Of a stretch of DNA of 59,093 nucleotides, positions 51,371 to 59,070 are shown one piece after another. Source of the stretch: Kofleriaceae bacterium (lineage in GTDB: Bacteria; Myxococcota_A; Polyangia; Haliangiales; Haliangiaceae); NCBI GenBank assembly GCA_018057825.1, contig JAGPCY010000044.1:11853-70945 (forward strand), read 5' to 3'. The translations under genes and the position numbers were made by a program. Every line of letters begins with the position of its first letter. The first letter of the stretch is position 1. A model generated the notes under the pieces. It saw nothing but the letters and a program-made list of their open reading frames with translations, made no database searches and was not told the origin of the DNA.

Positions 51371-51618
51371 CTCGGCCTCGGTCTCCGTTTCGGGTTCGGG
51401 TTCGGGTTCGGGTTCGGGTTCGGGTTCGGGTTCGGGTTCGGGTTCGGCTCGGGTTCGGGTTCGGCCTCGGTTCGGCCTCGGTCTCGGGTTCGGGTTCGGT
51501 CTCGGCCTCGGTCTCGGGTTCGGGTTCGGGATCGGGTTCGGGATCGGGTTCGGGATCGGGTTCGGGATCGGGTTCGGGATCGGGTTCGGGATCGGGTTCG
51601 GCCTCGGTCTCGGCCTCG
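51371..51618. repeat. Hexanucleotide array (TTCGGG/CTCGGY)n
   Basis: About 41 units. The left part is mostly GGTTCG, the middle mixes TTCGGC and CTCGGT, and the right part is a 12-bp super-repeat (GGTTCGGGATCG) repeated about six times. It lies between bkdB and the AbiE pair and is open in all frames, so predicted proteins from it are artefacts. Confidence 0.9.
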
Positions 51619-51654
51619 ACGGGCGGAGGCTGCGGCAACTTGAGGGTTGCCACC

Positions 51655-51712
51655 GGGCGTGATACGAATCGCATGTCCCCCTTTCTTCCCGCCAACGTTC
51701 CGTATCATGCCC
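51655..51712 (+). promoter_or_regulatory. Inverted-repeat operator at the abiEi start
   Basis: GGGCGTGATACGAA (51655-51668) and TTCCGTATCATGCCC (51698-51712) are inverted copies with one substitution and one extra base, 29 bp apart. The right arm contains the ATG of abiEi. Known AbiEi antitoxins bind inverted repeats in their own promoter and repress cooperatively; this dyad fits that role. Confidence 0.65.
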
Positions 51713-52315
51713 ACCGCGGCCCCGACAAAGACCACCACGCTCCTCCGGCTCGCCCGGAAAGGGCCGGTGCGCGCTCGGGACCTGGACGCCGCCGCCATCC
51801 CGCGGGCCTACCTCAAGCGGCTCTGCGATCGCGGCCTGCTCGAGCAGGTGGACCGTGGCCTGTACCGGCGCACCGACGCGCCCCTGACCGAGCTGAGCTC
51901 GCTTGCTGACGTGAGCAAGCGCGTCCCGCACGCGGTCATCAGCCTGCTCAGCGCGCTCCAGGTCCACGGGCTGACGAGCGAGGCCCCGCACGCAGTGTGG
52001 GTGCTCATCGACCGGCACGCGCGCATGCCGAAGGTCACCTCGCCTACCCTTGAGGTCGTGCGTGCGAGCGGGGACGCACTGGAGCATGGCGTCGAGGCCC
52101 GGGTCATCGACGGCGTGAAGGTGAAGCTCACGACGCCCGCCAAGACCGTCGCCGACTGTTTCCGCTTCCGCCGGCATGTCGGGCTCGAGGTCGCGCTCGC
52201 GGCGCTCAGGGACTACCTGCGAAAGCGCAAAGGCAGCATCGACGCGCTGGTCGAAGCCGCCCGCGCCGATCGCATCTACACGTTCATGCGGCCATACCTG
52301 GAGGCGCTCGCATGA
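51707..52315 (+). CDS. abiEi: Type IV antitoxin AbiEi
   Basis: A 202-residue antitoxin and autorepressor. An N-terminal winged helix ([21 protein letters not shown]...[21 protein letters not shown]) is followed by the AbiEi C-terminal domain ([38 protein letters not shown]). The ATG at 51707 lies in the operator arm; an in-frame GTG or ATG upstream would start before the dyad and is less likely. The stop overlaps the toxin start (ATGA). The pair aborts phage infection or stabilises mobile DNA. Confidence 0.9.
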   Translation: MPTAAPTKTTTLLRLARKGPVRARDLDAAAIPRAYLKRLCDRGLLEQVDRGLYRRTDAPLTELSSLADVSKRVPHAVISLLSALQVHGLTSEAPHAVWVLIDRHARMPKVTSPTLEVVRASGDALEHGVEARVIDGVKVKLTTPAKTVADCFRFRRHVGLEVALAALRDYLRKRKGSIDALVEAARADRIYTFMRPYLEALA

Positions 52316-53226
52316 CGAAGACGCCACCCAAGGACATCGGCGCGTCGGTGCGCGCACGCCTGCTCCGCGTCGCCCGCGATCAGGGCGAGGACTTCCAGCT
52401 CGTCCTCATGCGCTATGCGAACGAGCGCTTGCTCTTTCGGCTCGCGTCGTCGAGGTACGCCGAGCGGTTCGTGTTGAAGGGAGCGGCGCTGTTCACGCTC
52501 TGGACTGGCAAGCCGCATCGAGCGACCCGCGACCTCGACCTGCTCGGCTTCGGCGACCCAGGCGTGGACCACATGCGCGGAGTCTTCTCCGAGGTGCTCA
52601 CGCTCGACGTGCCGGACGACGGAGTGCGATTCGACCTCGAGTCCCTCACGGTCGGCCTCATCCGCGAGGAGCAGGAATACGGCGGCGTTCGGGTCGAACA
52701 CGTCGCCCGCCTCACGAACGCGCAGGTGCGCTTGCAGGTCGACGTGGGCTTCGGCGATGCGATCACGCCGGAGCCAAGCGTCGTGGAGTTTCCGCCGTTG
52801 CTCGACTTCCCGGCACCAAGGCTGCGGGCGTACCCGCGCGAGACCGTCGTCGCCGAGAAGCTCGAGGCGATGGTGCAACTCGGCATGGCCAACAGCCGGA
52901 TGAAGGACTTCTACGACGTCGCCGTGCTCGCGCGGGACTTCGACTTCGACGGTGTGGTACTCGCCCGCGCGATTCGCGCGACCTTCGAACGCCGGAAGAC
53001 CGCGCTGCCGACCGCGATGCCGGCTGCGCTTACCAACGCTTTCGCGGAGGACCCGGCGAAGAGGACACAGTGGTCCGGCTTCGTGCGCAAAGCCGGTGTC
53101 CGCGAAGCCGGTGCCCTCGCTGAGACGATCGCAGCGGTACGAGCATTCGTCGACATGCCGCTCGCCTCGGCCGCAAGTGGCACACCCGCGCCAGGGACAT
53201 GGCGAGCGGGCGTGGGCTGGAGGTGA
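52312..53226 (+). CDS. abiEii: AbiEii nucleotidyltransferase toxin
   Basis: A 304-residue DUF1814/AbiEii-family nucleotidyltransferase. Motif I is [10 protein letters not shown] followed by the metal site [11 protein letters not shown] (DxD). The later conserved block is [15 protein letters not shown] with [17 protein letters not shown]. Such toxins transfer nucleotides to target RNA such as tRNA. The last 20 residues ([15 protein letters not shown]) are unlike the family and are encoded by a short sequence that recurs near 53946, so the natural end may have been altered. It overlaps abiEi by 4 bp. Confidence 0.9.
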   Translation: MTKTPPKDIGASVRARLLRVARDQGEDFQLVLMRYANERLLFRLASSRYAERFVLKGAALFTLWTGKPHRATRDLDLLGFGDPGVDHMRGVFSEVLTLDVPDDGVRFDLESLTVGLIREEQEYGGVRVEHVARLTNAQVRLQVDVGFGDAITPEPSVVEFPPLLDFPAPRLRAYPRETVVAEKLEAMVQLGMANSRMKDFYDVAVLARDFDFDGVVLARAIRATFERRKTALPTAMPAALTNAFAEDPAKRTQWSGFVRKAGVREAGALAETIAAVRAFVDMPLASAASGTPAPGTWRAGVGWR

Positions 53227-53321
53227 ACGTTCAGGCTGGCACATCGAAGCGTTCGAGTGCGAGAGCGAACGGCGGATAGCGTTGTGCCAGGCCAACGAGC
53301 AGCGCCCCGCCCGCCACGCCT

Positions 53322-53386
53322 GCCTCCCGAAACGACCCCCGGTTCGGCCGCCCCCGGTTCGGCCGCCCCCGGTTCGGCCGCCCCCC
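53322..53386. repeat. REP-like hairpin plus 15-bp tandem repeat
   Basis: GCCTCCCGAAACGACCCCC leads into three copies of GGTTCGGCCGCCCCC (53341-53386). CCGAAACG and CGGTTCGG can pair (one A/G mismatch) around a C-rich loop. The same core is found at 56299, 56617 and 57409. It abuts the stop codon of the next minus-strand gene. Confidence 0.75.
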
Positions 53387-53387
53387 G

Positions 53388-53654
53388 TCAGAACGGTGGA
53401 GGCTCGTACCTGTCCACGAAGTCCAAGTAGCCGAATGCGTCTGGGTACTTTCTGGCGTAACACTCCAGGCTGAGCCGAACATCCTCGACGTATTCGTCTT
53501 TCCAGGCTGCCAGCCATCCCGGCAGCGGCTCCAGAGCGTCCGCCAAGTCGAGCACTTGTTGCAACTTTCCCGCTTGTGCCAGGAGTCGTGCCTCGACCAG
53601 GCCGCGATGGAGAATGAACAGCATCCGACGTTCCACTTGGCTGGGCGTCCTCAT
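53388..53654 (-). CDS. Small protein of unknown function
   Basis: An 88-residue mostly helical protein (RTPSQVERRMLFILHRGLVEARLLAQ; KLQQVLDLADALEPLPGWL) ending in aromatic residues (CYARKYPDAFGYLDFVDRY). It has no signal peptide. It lies among immunity-like genes, and small helical proteins of this sort are often found next to polymorphic toxin loci in myxobacteria; that context is the only hint of function. A longer in-frame start exists at 53816 but its coding looks unlike protein. Confidence 0.6.
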   Translation of the reverse strand: MRTPSQVERRMLFILHRGLVEARLLAQAGKLQQVLDLADALEPLPGWLAAWKDEYVEDVRLSLECYARKYPDAFGYLDFVDRYEPPPF

Positions 53655-54000
53655 GGCAGAATCGTCACCTGGCCCAGGGGCGCCGTGGGCACCTGATCCC
53701 GGCAAGCCTAGCGGCTGCACCTGGATGGGTGTGTGGATCGGTGGCTCGATCCTCAGGATCCGCGCGTCGAGGGGCACCGACGACTTCCGACGACTTCGGT
53801 GAGAAGAGCTGATCAAGCCGCAGCGTCGTCGTCACCGGCGCCTCCCGGGCCGGGGGATCGTGGCCGGCACCTCGGCCAGCCCTGCCTCACGGATTCGAGA
53901 CAGACGCTTCGTGTCAGGCCAGGCCACAGCCTTCAAGTCCACGCACCCCCGCGCCTGGGACGTGGCGAGAGGGCGGGGCGTGGGGGTGAAGTGAGGGAGC
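53655..54000. other. 346-bp stretch without a recognised gene
   Basis: No convincing coding frame. Near 53946 about 50 bp (CGCGCCTGGGACGTGGCGAG and following) resemble the 3' end of abiEii near 53190, with similar spacing, suggesting a short dispersed duplication. Confidence 0.45.
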
Positions 54001-54564
54001 TCATCGCTTCATTCGAGCCCACGTGTCGTAGAGCCTTCGCAGGTCGACCCGCTCCTTGTTTGCCGCCTTGTATGCGTTCGTCACGATCACGCGCACCGGG
54101 TTGAGAGGCACCGTCCCGAACCCGATGATCACCGGTTGCCCATAATCGGCGAAGTTCTTGTTTCCCAGCAGCTGATCCCATCGAGTCCCCGGCACGTTCC
54201 TCAAGACAACCTGTGCGAAGTACATGCCGATGTCCATTGCCAGGGAGAAGGTCCTGTTCGTGAGTTCCTCGTCGGGAATGTCGATCGGGAACGTCAGCTT
54301 CGCCCGCGTTTCCTCGATCTCTTCGTCACCCTTCTTGCGCGTTTGGACTTGGCTCTCGAACCACCGGCCCAAGTCCTGTAGGGACTCGGGAGTCATGTTC
54401 GGCTCCCATCGCTCGTAGCCCGAGGTGCCTGTCACGGCGCTTGTCAGCTCCGCAATGCGTCCCGGCACTGAGTCATGGAACCACGCCGCGTACGCGATGA
54501 GGTCCTTCTTCGCCATGTTGCGAAACTGCAAGGTGAAGGGCGGTTGGATAGTCGAGTAAGTCAT
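54001..54564 (-). CDS. Protein of unknown function, candidate immunity protein
   Basis: A 187-residue soluble protein (TYSTIQPPFTLQFRNMAKKDL; WFHDSVPGRIAELTSAVTGT; DIGMYFAQVVLRNVPG; NPVRVIVTNAYKAANKERVD). GAGGA lies eight bases before the ATG at 54564. Sixteen bases upstream is the end of a decayed fragment that looks like a toxin tail, on the same strand, which is the arrangement of toxin and cognate immunity gene in polymorphic toxin systems. The immunity role is inference from position only. Confidence 0.65.
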   Translation of the reverse strand: MTYSTIQPPFTLQFRNMAKKDLIAYAAWFHDSVPGRIAELTSAVTGTSGYERWEPNMTPESLQDLGRWFESQVQTRKKGDEEIEETRAKLTFPIDIPDEELTNRTFSLAMDIGMYFAQVVLRNVPGTRWDQLLGNKNFADYGQPVIIGFGTVPLNPVRVIVTNAYKAANKERVDLRRLYDTWARMKR

Positions 54565-54580
54565 CTGGACGTCCTCAGCG

Positions 54581-54817
54581 TCAATGAATGACGATTCCGA
54601 CGCCGGCCTGCTCGAGCGCCTGGCGTAGCGGTGCAGACGGGCCACCGTGTCCGGTCACAGGGCCCTGGAAGAAGTGCCAGGTAGCTCCTCGGACCTGTTC
54701 TGTGGCGATCAGCTCGGCGTCTTTGGCTCTCTCAGCTCGGATGGCAGACTGCCGGCCGCAACGTACTTGCGCGCCGCCTTGGTGGTCCCTGTCCTCTCTC
54801 GTGGCGGCCCGTGTCAC
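54581..54817 (-). pseudogene. Decayed toxin-tail-like fragment
   Basis: The minus strand encodes RAERAKDAELIATEQV then TWHFFQGPVTGHGGPSAPL and RQALEQAGVGIVIH to a stop, which reads like the extreme C-terminus of a larger secreted toxin of Rhs or similar type. Just upstream, another frame gives KAARKYVAAGSLPSEL, which would join smoothly if a single-base frameshift near 54740 were corrected. The 5' part is absent; the next upstream gene ends at 54814. So it appears to be a truncated, frameshifted remnant. The family is not certain. Confidence 0.5.
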
Positions 54818-56016
54818 GGCAAGGCCTCTGTCGGCGCCGTCAGCGTCTGACCTGAGTGGGTCGCTCCCGCCGCGCCCAGCTTGAACGCCACCGTTCGAGC
54901 CGCGCCCGACTCCCAGGGCGAAGAGGCGCGCAGTGCCTCATCGATATCCCCCTTCACTGCGCGCCACCCACTCGCGTCGGCGACCGCGATCTCGCTTGCG
55001 AAAGCCATCACGATCGCTTCACTGCGCATTGAGTTCGGGCCCAGCTCCGGGGCGGCGACCACCCGTCCGAACAGCTCCTCGACCGACAACTGACCATGCT
55101 GCATCCAGTCCACTGCGCACGAGACCAGCCACCAGCTGTCGAGATGCGTAATCGTGCAGGCTGGGGCACAGGAGAGCACATCGTGAAGAATGTGCCCAAT
55201 AGTTTCATGCGCATTGGGTGTGCCACATCGAAAGAAGCGCGAGGCCTGGCTGCGCAACCACGTTAGCCCATCGACCAGCTGCAGATCACCCACGGAATCG
55301 GGTACCGAAGGTCGCAGGAGCTCGCCCTCCTCAACCAGAAACTCATCCCACAGATCAAAGAACAGCTCCAGACCGTCTAGCCCAGGGCCGCCGTAGACCC
55401 GGAGAATTCGGTGCCACGCGGCGTCCGGGCACTCGTAACGGCCCTGCAGCCATCGCTCGAATCGGGTGTACTGAGGGTTCCTGTGTGCGACCCGCCCAGG
55501 AAAGCAATCCTCGTCCGCGGCCCTTGCGCCGAGCAGGAAGTTGTATAGCCAGTCGAGCGTCAGCTCGCCCAGGTAGATGCCGACCCTCTGTAGCCGCCAC
55601 GCTTGTCCAAGAGTTCGAACGACATGCTCCGGCGGCGACTGGGACACCAGTGTTCCTTGCGAAGCCTCCGGATCTCGGGGCCCATGCGACACGACTGCCA
55701 GTATCGCCTTTGCTACCTGCACAAGTCCGTCGCGCCCCCGAAGCCGCATGTACACATGATGCCATGAGCGCATAGACGTCCCCGAAACGCCGATATGCGC
55801 GTCAACAGCGCCAGGAATCCATCCAACGCCCGGAACGGCAAAGGCGTAGCCACCGTAAAACGCCGCCAGGTGGAGCGCGGATGGCGCTTCGAGAATCTCG
55901 GGGTCAGCAAGAATCGCTTCCACACGTCGTGCGAACTTCACGGACACATCTTCACAGTGGATCATACGCGATATCGACTCCAGCGTGGGCGTGCAACGCA
56001 CGGACGTAGTCGTCAT
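54814..56016 (-). CDS. Protein of unknown function whose 5' end is duplicated nearby
   Basis: A 400-residue soluble protein with no family recognised. It is Trp-rich and helical (LSALHLAAFYGGYAFAVPG-like start region; WRLQRVGIYLGELTLDWLYNFLLGA; ITHLDSWWLVSCAVDWM). The ATG at 56016 is followed by TTTSVRCTPTLESISRM; the same start with about 40 codons recurs as a truncated copy at 57441-57589. The last residues (THSGQTLTAPTEALP) read into the toxin-tail remnant, so the native end may be lost. An immunity or effector-associated role is possible from context only. Confidence 0.65.
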   Translation of the reverse strand: MTTTSVRCTPTLESISRMIHCEDVSVKFARRVEAILADPEILEAPSALHLAAFYGGYAFAVPGVGWIPGAVDAHIGVSGTSMRSWHHVYMRLRGRDGLVQVAKAILAVVSHGPRDPEASQGTLVSQSPPEHVVRTLGQAWRLQRVGIYLGELTLDWLYNFLLGARAADEDCFPGRVAHRNPQYTRFERWLQGRYECPDAAWHRILRVYGGPGLDGLELFFDLWDEFLVEEGELLRPSVPDSVGDLQLVDGLTWLRSQASRFFRCGTPNAHETIGHILHDVLSCAPACTITHLDSWWLVSCAVDWMQHGQLSVEELFGRVVAAPELGPNSMRSEAIVMAFASEIAVADASGWRAVKGDIDEALRASSPWESGAARTVAFKLGAAGATHSGQTLTAPTEALP

Positions 56017-56037
56017 GTAGCACGCCCTGCGGACATC

Positions 56038-56117
56038 GTACTGCCTCGCGCGCTTCGCGAACATCACCGTCGCCCGATCGTGAACATCACCGTCGCCGCC
56101 GTCGCGTGACGACCGCC
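56038..56117 (+). pseudogene. Truncated 3' end of the RAYT transposase gene (copy 1)
   Basis: About 80 bp match the last codons of the transposase at 58133-59026 and the bases after its stop (CTCGCGCGCTTCGCGAAC onward). A 24-bp internal duplication and a premature TGA are present. The 5' joint falls directly at the border of the sequence shared with 57441-57589. Confidence 0.75.
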
Positions 56118-56298
56118 TCGGTATTGGTCGACCTCTGGAACCGCGGGAATTCTGACCGGCTGAACGAGGGCGTGCCGCCGGCGTCGGCCGCCGCCGCCGC
56201 GCCCGTCGGGCCCGCACCTCTCCCGGCCCGCCGCGCCCCCGTCGCGCCCGCCCCGCTCCCGGCCCGCCACGCCGGCCGCGCCCCGCCCGCCACACCCG

Positions 56299-56330
56299 CC
56301 TCCCGAAACGACCCCGGTTCGGCCGCCCCC
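56299..56330. repeat. REP-like hairpin
   Basis: CCTCCCGAAACGACCCCGGT continues into TCGGCCGCCCCC and ends exactly where the next transposase fragment begins (56331). It is preceded by a C-rich spacer shared with the copy at 56617. Confidence 0.75.
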
Positions 56331-56530
56331 ATCGACGCCTACCGCGCCGCGCGGCTCTTGTGGCGGGCCGGCCTACCCGCGGTCTTCCCGCCCGGCACGT
56401 ACTGGCTCGCGCGCTTCGCGAACATCACCGTCGCCCGCTACGCGAACATCACCGTCGCCGCCGTTGCGTGACGACCGCCCCGGTCCGCCGCCCGGCGCGT
56501 GCCTCCCGCACGCGCCGTCGCGGCGTGGCC
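56331..56530 (+). pseudogene. Truncated 3' end of the RAYT transposase gene with downstream flank (copy 2)
   Basis: IDAYRAARLLWRAGLPAVF and the following residues to the stop at 56469-56471 match the end of the transposase, with an extra eight-residue repeat (RYANITVA). The similarity continues about 60 bp past the stop and includes a hairpin GGCGCGTGC-CTCCC-GCACGCGCC (56494-56516) also found after the intact gene. Confidence 0.8.
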
Positions 56531-56616
56531 GATCCGCCGGTTTCGCCGCCGCCGCGCCCCGTCGCGCCCGCCCTCTCCCGGCCCGCCGCACCGGCCGCGC
56601 CCCGCCCGCCACGCCT

Positions 56617-56650
56617 GCCTCCCGAAACGCCCCCCGGTTCGGCCGCCCCC
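56617..56650. repeat. REP-like hairpin
   Basis: GCCTCCCGAAACGCCCCCCG plus GTTCGGCCGCCCCC, preceded by GCGCCCCGCCCGCCACGCCT as at 53302 and, with variations, at 56282. It closes a second unit of transposase tail, spacer and REP. Confidence 0.75.
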
Positions 56651-56824
56651 GGCCCGCCGCACCGGCCGCGCCCCGCCCGCCGCGCCCGGCACCACAACCG
56701 CGGCACGTTTCGGTCGACCTGGAGCAGCACGTCGGCCGATAGTGCGCTCCGAGGAATCTGAGCTGCCGCCCGCCGCGCCCGGTCGCCGGGTCTTGCGGAG
56801 CGGCTGCGAGCGGAGATTCGTGCG

Positions 56825-57370
56825 TTATCCAGACCAGACCTTGTTGAAGGCGAGGCCTCGGAGCCCGGCTGCCTTGACCCGCTCGACGAAGCGCTCGCTG
56901 ACGTAGGTGGAACTTGCACGATGAGGCAGGCGGAACAGGTCGATCCCCTCGACCTTGGACGCGACGAACGCGATCTTCTTGATGCGCATGATGCGGTTCG
57001 TCCCGGGGAACTTCATGAGCGACGGGTTGGCCTCGTCCAAAGCGTCTAGGATGCGCGCGTTGAGCACGGACAGCTCGACGCCGTCGTCGGTCGACAGCGG
57101 CAGCACCTCACCGTTCGCGTCGAGGATGTCGCGGAGCGCGTCCACCGCATACCGCCGCATGATGAGCGCGTGGCTGCCGAGCCACGGGAAGTCCGAAGGG
57201 TTGAAATCTTGGCGCTCGTCGGCACGGACACGACGGACAGCGATCGGCTTCCACGTCGAGGCCAGGGGCTGCCCGTCGAATGGCAGAAAGACCTCGTAAT
57301 CCCCGTCCTGGACCGCGTTCACCCACTCGTAGCCCTCCGCGACCAGCGGCTCGTAGATCACCTCGCTCAT
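56825..57370 (-). CDS. Imm11/DUF1629-like immunity protein
   Basis: A 181-residue soluble protein. Its C-terminal pattern FRLPHRASSTYVSERFVERV then KAAGLRGLAFNKVW matches the immunity family Imm11 (DUF1629), where a protein binds and blocks a cognate polymorphic toxin. The N-terminus (EPLVAEGYEWVNAVQDGDYE) and middle (RYAVDALRDILDANGEVLPL) fit the family length. No toxin gene is adjacent, so it would be an orphan immunity gene. The start at 57370 is the first in-frame ATG; the ribosome binding site is weak (CCGGGGG). Confidence 0.75.
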   Translation of the reverse strand: MSEVIYEPLVAEGYEWVNAVQDGDYEVFLPFDGQPLASTWKPIAVRRVRADERQDFNPSDFPWLGSHALIMRRYAVDALRDILDANGEVLPLSTDDGVELSVLNARILDALDEANPSLMKFPGTNRIMRIKKIAFVASKVEGIDLFRLPHRASSTYVSERFVERVKAAGLRGLAFNKVWSG

Positions 57371-57408
57371 AGGCCCCCGGAGAGAAGTGCGCTTCGGATC
57401 GCACCTTG

Positions 57409-57441
57409 CCTCCCGAAACGCCCCCCGGTTCGGCCGCCCCC
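57409..57441. repeat. REP-like hairpin
   Basis: GCCTCCCGAAACGCCCCCCG plus GTTCGGCCGCCCCC directly joins the truncated gene copy that starts at 57441. Confidence 0.75.
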
Positions 57442-57589
57442 GAGAATCTCGGGGTCAGCAAGAATCGCTTCAACACGTCGCGCGAGCTTCACGGGCACAT
57501 CTTCACAGTGGATCATGCGCGATATCGACTCCAGCGTGGGCGTGCAACGCACGGACGTAGTCGTCATGTAGCACGCCCTGCAGACATCG
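57441..57589 (-). pseudogene. Truncated 5' copy of the gene at 54814-56016
   Basis: 149 bp match 55890-56038 with six differences by eye, covering the start codon (57567), about 42 codons and 22 bp upstream. It then runs into the REP hairpin on the 3' side and the hexamer array on the 5' side. The open frame continues into unrelated sequence, so the product would not be functional. Confidence 0.85.
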
Positions 57590-57748
57590 GTCTCGGGTTC
57601 GGCCTCGGTCTCGGTCTCGGTCTCGGGTTCGGCCTCGGGTTCGGTCTCCGCCTCCGCCTCCGCCTCGGTCTCAGTCTCGGTCTCGGGTTCGGTCTCGGTC
57701 TCGTCTCGGTCTCGGGTTCGGTCTCGGTCTCGTCTCGGGTTCGGTCGG
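57590..57748. repeat. Hexanucleotide array (TCGGTC/TTCGGG/CTCCGC)n
   Basis: Third array of the same family as those at 40575 and 51371, about 26 units, with two short slips (TCGTCTCGG). Confidence 0.88.
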
Positions 57749-57753
57749 TATGG

Positions 57754-57925
57754 ACCGGCAACCTTGGCAACAACTCAGACCGGGAGCCTTGGTAACGACG
57801 AACCGGGAGCCTTCGTCGCATGCGGACCGGCAGCCTTGGATACAAGTGGACCGGCAGCCTTGGTTGCAATGGACCGGCGGCCTCGGTAGCGAATGGACCG
57901 GCAGCCTTGGTGACCAGCGAGCCGG
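57754..57925. repeat. Seven to eight direct repeats of about 24 bp
   Basis: A conserved core GGACCGGCAGCCTTGG recurs at 23-25 bp spacing (ACCGG at 57754, 57779, 57802, 57826, 57850, 57873, 57897 and a decayed one at 57920) with 7-9 variable bases between. The spacers are too short for CRISPR. Iteron-like binding sites are one possibility. Confidence 0.8.
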
Positions 57926-57968
57926 AAGATGAGCTGGGAGGAGGGGTCTCTGCAGCCGCCGAGCAGCG

Positions 57969-58060
57969 CGTCCGGGAATATCCAAAAGCCGGACATATTG
58001 CCAGATCTCGAGCTCGTCCGGGAATGTCCGACAGCCGGACGGATGGCCGAATCTCGGACG
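57969..58060. repeat. Two 46-bp direct repeats with GTCCG/CGGAC dyads
   Basis: Units start at 57969 and 58015 with CGTCCGGGAAT and share AGCCGGAC and ATCTCG. GTCCGACAGCCGGAC inside unit two can form a 5-bp hairpin. They lie 70 bp upstream of the transposase. Confidence 0.65.
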
Positions 58061-58132
58061 AAGCCGGACAGGCGCCGTCTGTGATGGCGGGCGGTTGGCG
58101 TTGGCAAGGCGTTTGCTGGTGCGGCGCAGGCG

Positions 58133-59026
58133 ATGTCGCTTCCACGGCAGGTGTTGCCTGGTCGGTTCTTGATGATCAACCGGCGGTGCGTGCAGCGAGA
58201 GTTCTTGCTGCGGCCGGACGAGGAGACCAACCAGACGTACTTGTACTGCCTGGCGGTGGCGGCGGCGCGGTGCGAGATCGAGCTGATCTTGCCGTCGGCG
58301 ATGTCGAACCATCACCACGACGTGCTGTACGACCGGCACGGGCGCGAGGTGGAGTTTCGGGAGTACTTCCACGGCTTGATCGCGCGGGCGATGAACTCGC
58401 TGCGAGGGCGGTGTGAGAACTTCTGGTCGTCGGATGCGCCGTGCGTCGTGGAGCTGGTGGACCCGGCGGACGTGATGGACAAGCTGGTGTACGCGGCGAC
58501 CAACCCGGTGGCCGGGCTGCTCGTCGAGCGGGTGCATCACTGGCCGGGCGTGAACGGGCTGGGCGCGCTCCTGGCGGGGCGGACGCTGACCGTGAAGCGG
58601 CCGAGGCACTTCTTCCGCGCCGACGGCACGCTGCCGGAGGAGGTGACCTTGACGCTGACGATACCGCCGGAGCTCGGGGATGCCGCGGTGGTGCGGCGCG
58701 AGCTGCGGGCGCGAGTGGCGGCCGTCGAGGAGGCCATGGCCGCCGAGCGGCGGCGCACCGGCGCGCGGGTGCTGGGGCGGCGGGGCGTGCTGCGGCAATC
58801 GTGGCGGTCGAGCCCGAGCCGGCCGGCGCCGCGAGGTGGCCTGCGGCCGCGGGTCGCCGCGCGCAGCCGGTGGCAGCGGGTCGCGGCGCTGCAGCGCAAT
58901 CGGGACTTCATCGACGCCTACCGCGCCGCGCGGATGCTGTGGCGGGCCGGCCTGCCCGCGGTCTTCCCGCCCGGCACGTACTGGCTCGCGCGCTTCGCGA
59001 ACGTCACCGTCGCCGCCGTCGCGTGA
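58133..59026 (+). CDS. REP-associated tyrosine transposase (RAYT, IS200/Y1-like)
   Basis: A 297-residue HUH-type Y1 transposase. The HUH-like motif is MSNHHHDVLYD (H60-H62), and the catalytic Tyr is Y120 in DKLVYAATNPVAGLL, the arrangement of the RAYT group. RAYTs act on single-stranded REP hairpins and are usually single-copy and domesticated. The C-terminal 100 residues are Arg-rich and end with DAYRAARMLWRAGLPAVF, a tail also present as two decayed copies at 56038 and 56331. The ATG at 58133 has a weak CAGGCG. Direct repeats lie upstream and a hairpin downstream. Confidence 0.88.
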   Translation: MSLPRQVLPGRFLMINRRCVQREFLLRPDEETNQTYLYCLAVAAARCEIELILPSAMSNHHHDVLYDRHGREVEFREYFHGLIARAMNSLRGRCENFWSSDAPCVVELVDPADVMDKLVYAATNPVAGLLVERVHHWPGVNGLGALLAGRTLTVKRPRHFFRADGTLPEEVTLTLTIPPELGDAAVVRRELRARVAAVEEAMAAERRRTGARVLGRRGVLRQSWRSSPSRPAPRGGLRPRVAARSRWQRVAALQRNRDFIDAYRAARMLWRAGLPAVFPPGTYWLARFANVTVAAVA

Positions 59027-59049
59027 CGACCGCCCCGGTCCGCCGCCCA

Positions 59050-59070
59050 GCGCGTGCCCCCCGCACGCGC
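59050..59070. repeat. Hairpin after the RAYT gene
   Basis: GCGCGTGC-CCCCC-GCACGCGC, a perfect 8-bp stem 23 bp after the stop. The same hairpin follows the truncated copy at 56494-56516, so it belongs to the conserved unit. It may be a terminator or the RAYT's own REP. Confidence 0.6.

Noticed and set aside
53231-53482. Short minus-strand frame with NRGRPNRGRPNRG repeats
   Set aside because: It is a translation of the 15-bp tandem repeat and overlaps the better-supported 88-residue gene.
57754-57925. CRISPR array
   Set aside because: Spacing of 23-25 bp leaves only 7-9 variable bases, too short for spacers, and no cas gene is present.
57820-58416. 198-residue plus-strand open frame over the tandem repeats
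   Set aside because: It reads the repeats and then the transposase gene in the wrong frame.
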